Source: Flavobacterium sandaracinum (GTDB lineage Bacteria; Bacteroidota; Bacteroidia; Flavobacteriales; Flavobacteriaceae). From it: a stretch of DNA of 64,000 nucleotides. The stretch covers positions 1 through 64,000 of the forward strand of contig NZ_SMFN01000013.1 of NCBI RefSeq assembly GCF_004349135.1, written 5' to 3'. Shown in pieces: positions 53,827 through 62,285 of the stretch (position 1 is its first letter; each line of letters begins with the position of its first letter). Position numbers and translations under genes: made by a program. The notes beneath the pieces are model-generated. The model was not told the origin of the DNA, searched no databases, and saw nothing but the letters and a program-made list of their open reading frames with translations.

Positions 53827-55052
53827 AATGGTAATGAATGCATTAATGGCGAATTGTCAATGAAATTATCTGGGGTTATACTGGGCAACACTTTTTCGGA
53901 TTTATCCAAAAGTGTGATCATAAAACTCCGGAACAGCAACATCGCCGAGGGATTATTTTCAACTAAAACTGCAAATAAACTCAACGGATGATACGGCACA
54001 TCGCCGACACCATTTTTGTCTAAATCATATCCTTCGTATTTATCCCAATAATTGGTGTCGAACGTATTTAAAACTAAACTTCCGTTAGTTCCCATATCAA
54101 AAGTGTTCCCAATAAAATTATTATTTACGATTTCATTATCTACGCAACTGGCCTGAATTTTCATCGCCCAACCGTTGGCTTCAAATACATTTTTTTCAAT
54201 TCGAATCCTATTGGTTCCTTCCATGTGAATTCCAGAAGTGTTTTTAGAAAATTTATTTCCAATGATATGACTGTCCGTGATTTCCTTAAGGAATAATCCA
54301 TAAGCGCCATCACCCCAATTTTCTTCGAAATAGTTATTGAACATCTTGACATTTTTGGTAAACATTACCGCAACGCCGGCACCGTTATTCTTAAAAACAT
54401 TCGTAATATAAGCGTCGTCATTAGAGAACATAAAATGCAAACCATACCGAATATTGTTAGTTGAAATATTTCTCCAGATAACGGAATTGGTCACAAATTC
54501 AAAATAAATCCCATCCCGATGACCAGAAATAGTGTTGGCAATAATTTGGAGATTTTCACTTTTCCAACAATGAATTCCGTTGCCTATTTGCTGTTCTTCT
54601 TTGCCATACGCTACAATGGTATTGTTTTTTATCAGGCAGTTTTTACCATTTTGGATATAAATTCCAAAAAAATTATCGTCTAGAATATTGTTCTGAATAA
54701 CAACATGGCTTTTATTATAGACTTTAATCGCGCAGGGATCTTCGAGTGAGGCATAACCAGATTTTATTACTTTAAAACCTTGAACAACCACACTATCCGC
54801 TTTAATGGAAAGTACTTCATACTTTTTTTGTCCATCTAAAACCGGATATCCTTTACCCAGAAAAACAATTCTTTTATCAATAACAATATTGCCTTCTCGA
54901 TAAACACCTTTATGAACTAAAACCGTGTCACCAATTTTAGCCAGACTAATGGCTTTTTTTATTGATTTTACAGGTTTATTAGCGCCAACTTCAATCACAT
55001 GCGCATGAAGGAATGAAGAAAAAAACAGAAATATGTAGATGAGTTTTTTCAT
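53823..55052 (-). CDS. nosD: NosD periplasmic copper-sulfide assembly protein
   Basis: The 409-residue protein has a Sec signal (LIYIFLFFSSFLHA) and a right-handed beta-helix of repeated NNxI/NxI strands (VVIQNNILDDNFFGIYIQNG; GIHMEGTNRIRIEKNVFEAN), typical of NosD. It delivers the sulfide/copper ligand to NosZ in the periplasm. Confidence 0.95.
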   Translation of the reverse strand: MKKLIYIFLFFSSFLHAHVIEVGANKPVKSIKKAISLAKIGDTVLVHKGVYREGNIVIDKRIVFLGKGYPVLDGQKKYEVLSIKADSVVVQGFKVIKSGYASLEDPCAIKVYNKSHVVIQNNILDDNFFGIYIQNGKNCLIKNNTIVAYGKEEQQIGNGIHCWKSENLQIIANTISGHRDGIYFEFVTNSVIWRNISTNNIRYGLHFMFSNDDAYITNVFKNNGAGVAVMFTKNVKMFNNYFEENWGDGAYGLFLKEITDSHIIGNKFSKNTSGIHMEGTNRIRIEKNVFEANGWAMKIQASCVDNEIVNNNFIGNTFDMGTNGSLVLNTFDTNYWDKYEGYDLDKNGVGDVPYHPLSLFAVLVENNPSAMLLFRSFMITLLDKSEKVLPSITPDNFIDNSPLMHSLPL

Positions 55053-55080
55053 TATTTTTAAAATTAAACCATCTGAATTT

Positions 55081-55107
55081 AATTAAGAAAACACACTTTT
55101 CTTAATT
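55081..55107. repeat. Inverted repeat between nosL fusion and nosD
   Basis: AATTAAGAAAA (55081-55091) and TTTTCTTAATT (55097-55107) form a perfect 11-base stem with a 5-base loop. It may slow transcription or stabilise RNA. The flanks (AAACCAT before, GATTCAAAAAA after) resemble the ACCATTAAG repeat group. Confidence 0.6.
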
Positions 55108-55133
55108 TTTTACTGATTCAAAAAACGACTGGT

Positions 55134-56150
55134 TTATTTTGTAATTACAGCTCCCCAAGTAACTGGTTTTGCTTTTAATTTTATTCCAAATTCCTTTGCC
55201 TCATTTTCAGAAGAAAAAGCAATAATTCCGCCCCTCATAGGGCTTTGAATCGTTCCTTCGGAAAGGAAGAAAGCAGTTTTGGCAGGAATTAAAACATTGT
55301 CTTGCGTATAATCATTCACATAATGAGCCGCCATTTTTGTGTTGGCATTTTCTTTTCCATAATGTATCATACACATGATGTCGTCAAATTTGAAAACTCT
55401 TCCTTTTTCACTAATCACTTCTGCCGCGTATTTACCATCGGCGATCGTCATTTTACAGAAATCGCACGTGTCAACGTTCAATTTAATGGGAACCACTTCT
55501 GTTTTGGCACAAGAAAAAAAAGAAAAAGTTAAAAAGACTAACAACACTGCTGTTGTATTTGATTTTTTAAATCTGTTTAACAAATTAGTTTCTTTGATTA
55601 CTGCGATAAACAGTAATAATCCTGCAGCAATTAACATCCATCCTCCAGTATCTGGAATAGAATACGCACCAAAATTTAAAAGTTGTTTGTAACCTAATAA
55701 TGGTGGCTGATATGACATTCCTGGCACTTGAATTGCAGCATTAGGGTCCAAATTATGTCCGTATTCATAGTTCCATCGGTAAAAATCGACTCCTGCTAAT
55801 ATCCCAAAAAGAATAAAAGATATAAATAAAGCATAAAGTCCTTTTTTCATAGCAATTACCGCAACTGCCAAAGCACACAATGCAAAAAAAACAATAATAT
55901 AAGGCAGTACAGTAAATTCTATAAAATCCTCTTTATGCAGGGTTTTCATACCAATATAATGGTTCAATCCATTAATAATATCGACATCACCCGCAATTTT
56001 ATCAGCATGCAACAGCAGTACTAAACCTTCAGGATATTGAGGAGCTGACAATTCAATTCTCCACATTGGAACAAAAACCGACGACACTAATAATGCCATC
56101 ACAACCAAAAGCATCACTTTTGAAAGCGTTGAAATTTTTGAATTATTCAT
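55134..56150 (-). CDS. Membrane protein fused to NosL copper chaperone
   Basis: The 338-residue protein has about five transmembrane segments in its first 215 residues, then a NosL domain starting with a lipobox-like Cys (FSFFSCAKTE) and continuing with CDFCKMTIADGKYAAEV. NosL binds Cu(I) and delivers it to NosZ. In most bacteria NosL is a small separate lipoprotein, so here the membrane part is an added fusion, known in Flavobacteria. It lies between nosZ and nosD. Confidence 0.88.
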   Translation of the reverse strand: MNNSKISTLSKVMLLVVMALLVSSVFVPMWRIELSAPQYPEGLVLLLHADKIAGDVDIINGLNHYIGMKTLHKEDFIEFTVLPYIIVFFALCALAVAVIAMKKGLYALFISFILFGILAGVDFYRWNYEYGHNLDPNAAIQVPGMSYQPPLLGYKQLLNFGAYSIPDTGGWMLIAAGLLLFIAVIKETNLLNRFKKSNTTAVLLVFLTFSFFSCAKTEVVPIKLNVDTCDFCKMTIADGKYAAEVISEKGRVFKFDDIMCMIHYGKENANTKMAAHYVNDYTQDNVLIPAKTAFFLSEGTIQSPMRGGIIAFSSENEAKEFGIKLKAKPVTWGAVITK

Positions 56151-56168
56151 GATTTTTTTATTAAAAAA

Positions 56169-56194
56169 GGGAACAAACTAGATAATTTGTTCCC
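56169..56194 (-). terminator. Attenuating terminator between nosZ and the nosL fusion
   Basis: GGGAACAAA (56169-56177) and TTTGTTCCC (56186-56194) form a perfect 9-base stem with an 8-base loop. On the minus strand a T-rich tract follows (TTTTTT). It sits 21 bases beyond the nosZ stop and could lower expression of the downstream assembly genes relative to nosZ. Confidence 0.8.
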
Positions 56195-56214
56195 TCTTGA
56201 TTTTGAAGTGATTG

Positions 56215-58188
56215 CTATTTAGCTGGCAAATTCGTTCCTAGACTAAATGTTATTGGAACATTACTTCCTGCAGGAGACACTCTTAAATATCCTGACATTT
56301 CTTGGTGTAGTGCACTACAAAAATCAGTACAATAAAATGGAAATATCCCTATTGTTTTTGGTATCCACTTCAAAGTAGCTGTTTCACCAGGCATAATTAA
56401 TAGCTCGGCATTATCAGCACCTTTGATTGCAAATCCGTGTGGAACATCCCAATCCTGTTCAAGATTAGTAACATGGAAGTATACTTCATCTCCTAGTTTT
56501 ATTCCTTCGATATTATCAGAAGCAAAGTGAGAACGTATAGAAGTCATATACACATGAACTTTGTTTCCTTCTCTGACTACTTTAGCTTCTTTTTCACCTT
56601 TGGCAACATAAGGATGATTGTTTTCTTCGATTTTATAAAATTTCAACTGACCATTGTTTCTGATTAAATCAGCTGGTGCAGATTGTGCATAATGCGGTTC
56701 TCCAGTGGTTGGATAATCCAATAAAAGTTTCATTTTATCACCACTAATGTCAAATAATTGTGCACTTTGCGCTAATTCTGGTCCTGTTGGTAAATATCTA
56801 TCTTTAGTGATTTTGTTGTAAACAACCATATATTTTCCAAATGGTTTTTTACTGTCTCCACCAGGAATAGAAAGATGTCCAGGAGAATAATAAACAGGTA
56901 CTCTGTCTAAAATTTTCAATGATTTAATGTCCCATTTCACAACTTCTGACGAAACGAAAAACGTAGTATATGCATTTCCTTTTCCATCAAACTCAGTATG
57001 TAAGGGTCCTAGACCTGGTTTTTTAACTTCACCATACAATGCAGCCTCATATTTTATAACGGGAATACCTTCGTAGTCGCCATCATATTGTTTTTTGGCA
57101 ATCGCATTTTTCATTTTGTCAAAACTAAAGACCGGAATCAAAGCCGCTAATTTCCCACTTCCTACAATATATTCTCCTGTAGGATCTACATCACATCCGT
57201 GAGGTGATTTTGGACAAGGAATCAAATAGCAAATATCTTTTAACATTTTAGAATCCAACACTAATACTTCAGTTCTCATTTCAGATTTTGCAGTATGCGT
57301 TTTTTCATCCCAAGTATTATGAGCATATTTAGCTTTAATTTTTTTACCTTTTCCCGCTTTAATGTACTCTTCAGCTTTTTTCCAGTTTACAGCCATAATA
57401 AAATCTTTGTCGTTCTTTGAAGCGTTAACTTCCAGCAAAGTATTGGCTTGTTCTGAATTATAGCAAGAGAAGAAGAACCATCCGTGAGATTTGCCTTTAC
57501 CAGCATGACTTAAATCCCAGTTTAAACCAGGAGTTTCAATTTGGAAAGCAATATCCATCTGACCTTCCTTACCTACTTTTACAAAACTCAAATATCCTTT
57601 GAAATTTTGTTTGTAAGTGTTAATAGGAACATCACCATTGGCATTATCAGGAGGAACGCTAAATCGGGTTCCTGCAACAACGTATTCAGTATTCTCAGTA
57701 ATAAATGGAGAAGAATGATTTCCAGCACTGTTTGGCAATTCAATTATTTCAACCGTTTTAAATGTTTTCAAATCAACACGTGCAATTCTGGGCGTGTTAT
57801 TAGCATTAGCGAAAAGCCAACGACCGTCAACCTCACCGTTAGTCTGAGACAGATCTAAATGGTGCTGATCATCCCAAGGCACATAGCCGTGAGAAGTATT
57901 CAACATTGGTTTGGTTTCTTCGCTATATCCATAACCACTTTGCGGGTCTTGAGAAAATACTGGAATGACTCTCAATAATCGTGCGCTTGGTAAACCATAA
58001 ACACTCACTTGTCCACTAAAACCTCCTGAAACGAAATTATAGAATTCGTCATATTTTCCCGGAGCAACATAGACTTTTTGAGCAGCGTCGCCACCTACGG
58101 CATCAGCTGTATCTTTAGGTCTACAAGAGCCAAAAAATGCACTAACCAAAACGATGGAAAGACTTGTTTTTATAAAAATATTGTTCAT
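56215..58188 (-). CDS. nosZ: Nitrous oxide reductase NosZ, clade II type
   Basis: The 657-residue protein has a Sec lipoprotein signal (FFGSC at about residues 18-22) in place of a Tat signal, as in clade II NosZ. CuZ-region His motifs include DDQHHLDLSQTNGEVDGRWL and CPKSPHGCDVDPTGEYIV, and the CuA site CTDFCSALHQEM is near the C-terminus. NosZ reduces N2O to N2. The upstream gene is a cytochrome c lipoprotein and the downstream genes assemble its copper sites. Confidence 0.97.
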   Translation of the reverse strand: MNNIFIKTSLSIVLVSAFFGSCRPKDTADAVGGDAAQKVYVAPGKYDEFYNFVSGGFSGQVSVYGLPSARLLRVIPVFSQDPQSGYGYSEETKPMLNTSHGYVPWDDQHHLDLSQTNGEVDGRWLFANANNTPRIARVDLKTFKTVEIIELPNSAGNHSSPFITENTEYVVAGTRFSVPPDNANGDVPINTYKQNFKGYLSFVKVGKEGQMDIAFQIETPGLNWDLSHAGKGKSHGWFFFSCYNSEQANTLLEVNASKNDKDFIMAVNWKKAEEYIKAGKGKKIKAKYAHNTWDEKTHTAKSEMRTEVLVLDSKMLKDICYLIPCPKSPHGCDVDPTGEYIVGSGKLAALIPVFSFDKMKNAIAKKQYDGDYEGIPVIKYEAALYGEVKKPGLGPLHTEFDGKGNAYTTFFVSSEVVKWDIKSLKILDRVPVYYSPGHLSIPGGDSKKPFGKYMVVYNKITKDRYLPTGPELAQSAQLFDISGDKMKLLLDYPTTGEPHYAQSAPADLIRNNGQLKFYKIEENNHPYVAKGEKEAKVVREGNKVHVYMTSIRSHFASDNIEGIKLGDEVYFHVTNLEQDWDVPHGFAIKGADNAELLIMPGETATLKWIPKTIGIFPFYCTDFCSALHQEMSGYLRVSPAGSNVPITFSLGTNLPAK

Positions 58189-58204
58189 TTTATTTTGAGT
58201 TAAA

Positions 58205-58702
58205 TTATTTTACTCCGTCATTTTTACGCATATATTCCAACAAGTTTCTTGCATCGGTATCGGTCAAGGCTTGATTTGGCATACGAACTAAACAAAGTTC
58301 TAACTGTGCTTGAAGTTTTGGATCTTTATCAATCATTGGATCTGGATTAGTGATAAAGTTCATAATCCATTCTGGTTTTTGTCTCTCAGTAACTCCTTTC
58401 CATCCTGGACCAACTAATTTTTCATCAGTCAATTTATGACAAGAAGAACATTTAACGGATTGTATTTTTTCTCCTTCGGCAGCCATTGCCTCATCCAACT
58501 TAGCACCTAAATCCACTGAGGTGTGTTTTCCGATACCTCTGTTTGGATCATAAGTTGCAGCATCTGCTGCGGAACCTTCCGGTGCGGCCATTCCTTCATC
58601 AGATGAAGTGGTTGGTGTAAAATCCTCCTCAGGTTTGTTTTTTTTATCACCACATGAAGTTAACATTACGAATGCAACTACAAAAAAAGTTAATTTGTAC
58701 AT
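58205..58702 (-). CDS. Cytochrome c lipoprotein of the nos operon
   Basis: The protein (165 residues from ATG 58702, MYKLTFFVVAFVMLTSCG; an upstream ATG at 58729 is less likely) has a lipobox TSC, a Ser/Thr/Glu-rich linker and one heme motif CSSCHK (about residues 88-93) with distal Met in VRMPNQALTD. It is the first gene of the nos operon and likely feeds electrons to NosZ, as in clade II clusters. Confidence 0.92.
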   Translation of the reverse strand: MYKLTFFVVAFVMLTSCGDKKNKPEEDFTPTTSSDEGMAAPEGSAADAATYDPNRGIGKHTSVDLGAKLDEAMAAEGEKIQSVKCSSCHKLTDEKLVGPGWKGVTERQKPEWIMNFITNPDPMIDKDPKLQAQLELCLVRMPNQALTDTDARNLLEYMRKNDGVK

Positions 58703-58757
58703 AAATTTGTTTTTAGAATTGTTTAACAAATTTGCGATTAGATTAGTGAATTAATTA

Positions 58758-58769
58758 TGACTTGAATCA
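58758..58769. promoter_or_regulatory. Fnr-like box upstream of the nos operon
   Basis: TGACTTGAATCA matches TGAY-N4-RTCA and lies 56-67 bases upstream of the likely start of the nos cytochrome gene. Confidence 0.55.
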
Positions 58770-58896
58770 TACTTATAGAACTATTTTCCAGATTTCTCTA
58801 CCTGTACTTGGAAAACCAAACGATAAACTTTTGTTAACGATTAAACTTTTAAAACCTATCCTTGTCTTATATCTATAAAAAGTAAAACAATACAAA

Positions 58897-59361
58897 ATGA
58901 AAAAATTATTCATCGCTGCATTATTAGTTGTCGGAATCACAAGCTTTGCACAAGAAAGAAGAGCAACTACAGAAAGAGCCAAAATGGAACAAATGACTCC
59001 TGAACAAAGAAATCAGTTGCATTTGAAAAAAATGACTTTAGAAATAGATTTGAATGCTTCTCAACAAAAAGAAATGAGTAAAGTTATTGCTGAACAAAGT
59101 AATAAAAGAGAAGCTAAAATGGTGGAACGAAAAGCAACTAAAAATTCAGCTAAAAAACAGCTAACCGCTGACGAACGTTTTGCTCAAAAAAATCAAATGT
59201 TAGACGAGCAAATTGTGATGAAAGAAAGAATGAAAAAAATACTTTCAGCTGACCAATACAAAAAATGGGAGGACATGAAAGGAAAAAGACATCACGGAAT
59301 GAAAAAAAGAATGATGCACCATAAAGATGGAAAACCAGCAAAAATGGTTGATAAAAAATAA
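58897..59361 (+). CDS. Spy/CpxP-like periplasmic protein
   Basis: The 154-residue protein has a Sec signal (LFIAALLVVGITSFAQ) and two LTxxQ-like helices (MTPEQRNQLHLKKMTLEIDL; LSADQYKKWEDMKGKRHH) as in Spy/CpxP-type proteins, with a His/Lys/Met-rich tail that could bind metals such as copper. It is transcribed away from the nos operon and is probably a periplasmic stress protein. Confidence 0.75.
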   Translation: MKKLFIAALLVVGITSFAQERRATTERAKMEQMTPEQRNQLHLKKMTLEIDLNASQQKEMSKVIAEQSNKREAKMVERKATKNSAKKQLTADERFAQKNQMLDEQIVMKERMKKILSADQYKKWEDMKGKRHHGMKKRMMHHKDGKPAKMVDKK

Positions 59362-59408
59362 TCCTTCCACTTGAAATATTTCATCTTAATTCATAGAAAA
59401 GCCCAAAA

Positions 59409-59448
59409 TGAACATGCCCCAAAAAGTTAGACACTATTTGTGGCATTT
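59409..59448 (+). repeat. Possible IS3-family terminal inverted repeat remnant / hairpin
   Basis: TGAACATGCCCCAAAAAGTT and the following AGACACT resemble the TGaacTGcCCCAAAAgTTAGACA ends of IS3-family elements. The same bases form a hairpin (ATGCCCCAAA with TTTGTGGCAT, one mismatch) followed by T, so it may also terminate the gene at 58897. No transposase is adjacent. Confidence 0.4.
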
Positions 59449-59454
59449 TTTTTA

Positions 59455-59840
59455 TTAATATGTTTTCGAAACTTTATCTATCGCTCGAATGGTAAAATCT
59501 AAATTCTCATACGTTAATGCATTGGTAATAAACCACGTTTCATAAGCGGATGGCGCAATATAAATTCCTTCATACAATAACCGTGAAAGAATTTTTTAAA
59601 AGTTCAATTATCGCCTTTTGCGGCAGTTTGAAAGTCTACAACAGGAGCAGCGTCAAAATGAACCGAAATCATTGAGCCAAAAGTGTTGATTGTAAAGACA
59701 ACATTATTGGCTTTCAAAAAAAGTCAAGTTCTACTTTATGTTTTTCAATAAATAAGTTCCATGTTGTGGGTTGCTTACCCGTAATTTCATAAAAATTTTC
59801 ACTGATGTTAGCTTGCTTTTATAAGCCATTTTAAATGCCG
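59455..59840 (-). pseudogene. hemL: hemL remnant (glutamate-1-semialdehyde aminotransferase C-terminus)
   Basis: Read on the minus strand in several frames, the region encodes ENFYEITGK, then [20 protein letters not shown] and finally [20 protein letters not shown], ending at a stop at 59455-59457. These match the C-terminal third of HemL in order. At least two frameshifts and small losses separate them, and the N-terminal two thirds are missing. Confidence 0.85.
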
Positions 59841-60395
59841 TGAGAATACAGCGAATGAAGTTTTAAATCTGAAATAATTTAAGAAGCGCCCCTTAATAAG
59901 GGCGTTCTTTAGAATATTTATGATTTTTTTGGAGGTGTTTTTCCTTCTCCAAAACAAGAACCGTAAACAGTACAAGATTTTTTCTCATTAGAGACTAGAA
60001 TTATTACCCAATAAAATTAAAGTCTCTAATAGTTATTTTTTTAACCCTAAAAATATTGCGTTATGAATAAAGCTGTCCAAATCATTTTTTGCAATGCATT
60101 TTTCTGTATTTCAAATTATTATAATTGATTCAAGAAACCATTTAGGAAACTATTGGTACAAAATAATAAATTAGCGTTAAACTGAAAAAATATTAAATAA
60201 ACTTTTTAGATTATCACAAAATTACTTAACTTAGATTTTCAAAATATGAATTATATCACTCAATTTAAACAAGTTAATTCAATAATTTAATTAAAAAATG
60301 GCTTAAAATTTTCACATTGAGTTTTGTGGCAAAATCATGGGACATCAGTTTATAAGTAGTTGAAAATGCAGTATAGGCAAGGGTTCTAGCTTATT
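59841..60395. other. Intergenic debris
   Basis: No complete gene is seen. At 59879-59913 a near-perfect hairpin (AAGAAGCGCCC with GGGCGTTCTT) looks like a terminator, and at 59979-60020 ATTAGAGACT and AGTCTCTAAT form an inverted pair. The minus strand at about 59926-59985 reads a short tail KKSCTVYGSCFGEGKTPPKK before a stop, not assignable. Confidence 0.45.
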
Positions 60396-60415
60396 GGTTC
60401 GAATCCTGCTCTGCC
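60396..60415 (+). other. tRNA-like 3' end, possible attachment-site remnant
   Basis: GGTTCGAATCCTGCTCTGCC looks like the T-loop, T-stem and acceptor strand of a tRNA 3' end. The matching 5' half is absent and the upstream half of the T-stem pairs poorly. Integrative elements often leave such a tRNA 3' end as an att site. Confidence 0.35.
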
Positions 60416-60420
60416 TTCCC

Positions 60421-60634
60421 TACAAGTTTTTTATTGAAAATTTCCTTATATTCTTTTTCAAAACTTCTACGGATTATAAATACAAATTTTCCAAAGCCAG
60501 CTTGAGGTGCATCATACATTGAAAAATCAATAATGGTATACCCTTATGGTGTAAACGTATCTATTTGTTTCAAGGCCCATAGCGGCTCCCATACCCGCAG
60601 CCAAAATCACAAGGGTTAGTTTTTCTTTATTCAT
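60421..60634 (-). pseudogene. Nucleotidyltransferase remnant (N-terminal part)
   Basis: On the minus strand from ATG 60634 the frame reads MNKEKLTLVILAAGMGAAMG, then after a frameshift YTIIDFSMYDAPQAGFGKF and VFIIRRSFEKEYKEIFN. This is the beginning of a sugar-phosphate nucleotidyltransferase of the LILAAGMGSRYGG type; the G-R-Y-G-G loop has been damaged and the rest of the gene is gone. Confidence 0.75.
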
Positions 60635-60640
60635 AAAATT

Positions 60641-61174
60641 TAAAATTTTGTAAAGCCTCTTTTTTTGGCTTTTACAATATTATTTATTCTACAATTAGCA
60701 ATCTATTTGAAACTACAAATTAAGAGCAAAAACTATGTTCAGCTAGGTGCTATTTCCGTAAAAAAAAGTAGGTTTATTGATAAAAAACAGCTGTGATAAA
60801 ATTAGGAATGGAATCCATAAATTTCTGTAAGTATTTGAATTACAATATTAAATAACATTCAATCATCTTTTTAAATCAGAATTTGGAAATCAATATCGCT
60901 GGTATTTGCAGCATAAATACTAACGGCATTTAATCCTAGATATTTACAGGGTAAACGTTCCAAATCCTCTACAAAAAAAATCGACATTTGTAAGTACAGC
61001 GCTACTAAAATGGATAGGTCGAAACTACATTTTTCGAAATTAATAATTATTATCAATTGCCATCCAATCAGTAATCATTAGAAATTAAAAGCCAAACTCT
61101 CCCTTTTAAGGACATCTTTCATCTCCAAAGTCGGTAATAAATACTTTTACATGAGATTTAAATAACCGATCACC
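60641..61174. other. Intergenic stretch without a supportable gene
   Basis: At 60648-60680 TGTAAAGCC and GGCTTTTACA form a hairpin. A 61-residue frame at 60871-61056 on the minus strand has no recognised homology and is not called. Confidence 0.4.
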
Positions 61175-61498
61175 ATGAAGCCATTTACTTTTGACCAAAT
61201 ACCTGTAATGATGAACAAAATTCATGATAAATTGGAGCATTTGGAAAAACTTATTCTAAGAATCTCTATTGTAGAGGAAAATGAGAACGAAATTCTAAAC
61301 ATTCAAGAAGCATCAAAACTTTTAAATCTATCGGTATCAACAATCTATAGTAAAGTATGTAAAAGGGAAATCCCCGTCAATAAACAAGGTAAACGCATTT
61401 ATTTTTATAGACATGAGTTAATGAAATGGATTAAGTCCGGTCGTGTAAAAACTTATTTAGAAATCAAAAACGATATTGAAAAGAGGTCAAAAATCTAA
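61175..61498 (+). CDS. Excisionase-like helix-turn-helix protein
   Basis: The 107-residue protein has an N-terminal coiled stretch (NKIHDKLEHLEKLILRI) and an HTH_17/excisionase-type winged helix (NIQEASKLLNLSVSTIYSKV; IPVNKQGKRIYFYRHELMKWI). Such proteins in Bacteroidota accompany integrases of conjugative transposons. Its 3' end is part of a perfect terminator stem. Confidence 0.85.
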   Translation: MKPFTFDQIPVMMNKIHDKLEHLEKLILRISIVEENENEILNIQEASKLLNLSVSTIYSKVCKREIPVNKQGKRIYFYRHELMKWIKSGRVKTYLEIKNDIEKRSKI

Positions 61499-61526
61499 AG
61501 CTAATACTAGATTTTTGACCTCTTTT
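61479..61526. terminator. Strong terminator overlapping the excisionase-like gene end
   Basis: AAAAGAGGTCAAAAATCTA (61479-61497) is perfectly inverted as TAGATTTTTGACCTCTTTT (61508-61526) with a 10-base loop and followed by CTTTTT. The left arm overlaps the last codons and stop of the gene. Confidence 0.9.
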
Positions 61527-61560
61527 CTTTTTACCCCTAATATCTAAATATTCTCATCAT

Positions 61561-62285
61561 ACAAGACTTAGTTTTTTTATGTTAGTAACATAATCAACAT
61601 TCAAAGTTTATAACTATTTTTGCATAAACAACTCCCATGAGTTATGTTATCTTGATTAAGGATACTTTGTTTTGTTTTGCGATAGTTTGCTTTAAATTGT
61701 ACCATAATTGTACCATCTAAGTTTAAAACCCTATTAAAGTAAGGAAAGTTATTTTCTGCATCGGCAAATAATTAACATAATTTTAACATTTTCACTTAAT
61801 TTTATGTTAAATAATAAGCTAAAAATCCTACATATTTTTCTTCATAATCGACTTTTTGTACCGTAATTGTACCAGAAAAGAAAAAATCTCTTTTATGTGG
61901 CTTTTAGGGGCAAATAACGGCGCTTAAATCTACTTAATATTATTAAAAGCAACCAAAATTATAGGCAAATTATAATTTTCACTTGCTTTTCTTTTGTTTT
62001 ATTTTGTTTAAAAATGTACCACTCTTTCATCCATTATCTCTGAGCTGTTGTAAAGACTGGATTGTTACTTTCTATTACAGAAATTAGCAATTTTTTAAAC
62101 TTTGTAAACAAACCTGGAAGTATAATTATTAAAATGAAAAGCCTTATATTTACTGGAGTAATTAAATATTTTAGTCTGGATACTTTAAAAAGTATACTTG
62201 TAATATTTCTCCCAAATCACAACGTGTCGTTTTAGCGTTCTTTACTACTTTTCAGTCCTATAATTCCAACTAATAAAACTGAAAA
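61561..62285. other. Intergenic region with repeated TTGTACC motifs
   Basis: No gene is seen. The stretch contains TTGTACCATAATTGTACCA at 61697-61715 and TTGTACCGTAATTGTACCA at 61856-61874, plus TGTACCA at 62015-62021. It separates two element-type DNA-binding genes. Confidence 0.55.
61697..61874 (+). repeat. Paired TTGTACC iteron-like repeats
   Basis: Each 19-base copy (61697-61715 and 61856-61874) holds two TTGTACC units 11 bases apart, about one helical turn. The two copies differ at one base and lie 159 bases apart, with a half copy at 62015. This looks like a protein-binding array. Confidence 0.55.

Noticed and set aside
60396..60415. Complete tRNA gene at the right border
   Set aside because: Only the T-loop and 3' acceptor-like part is visible; no anticodon arm or 5' acceptor strand can be folded with it.
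60871..61056. 61-residue minus-strand open frame
   Set aside because: No recognised homology or promoter; lies in a decayed region. It may be a gene remnant but I cannot show it.
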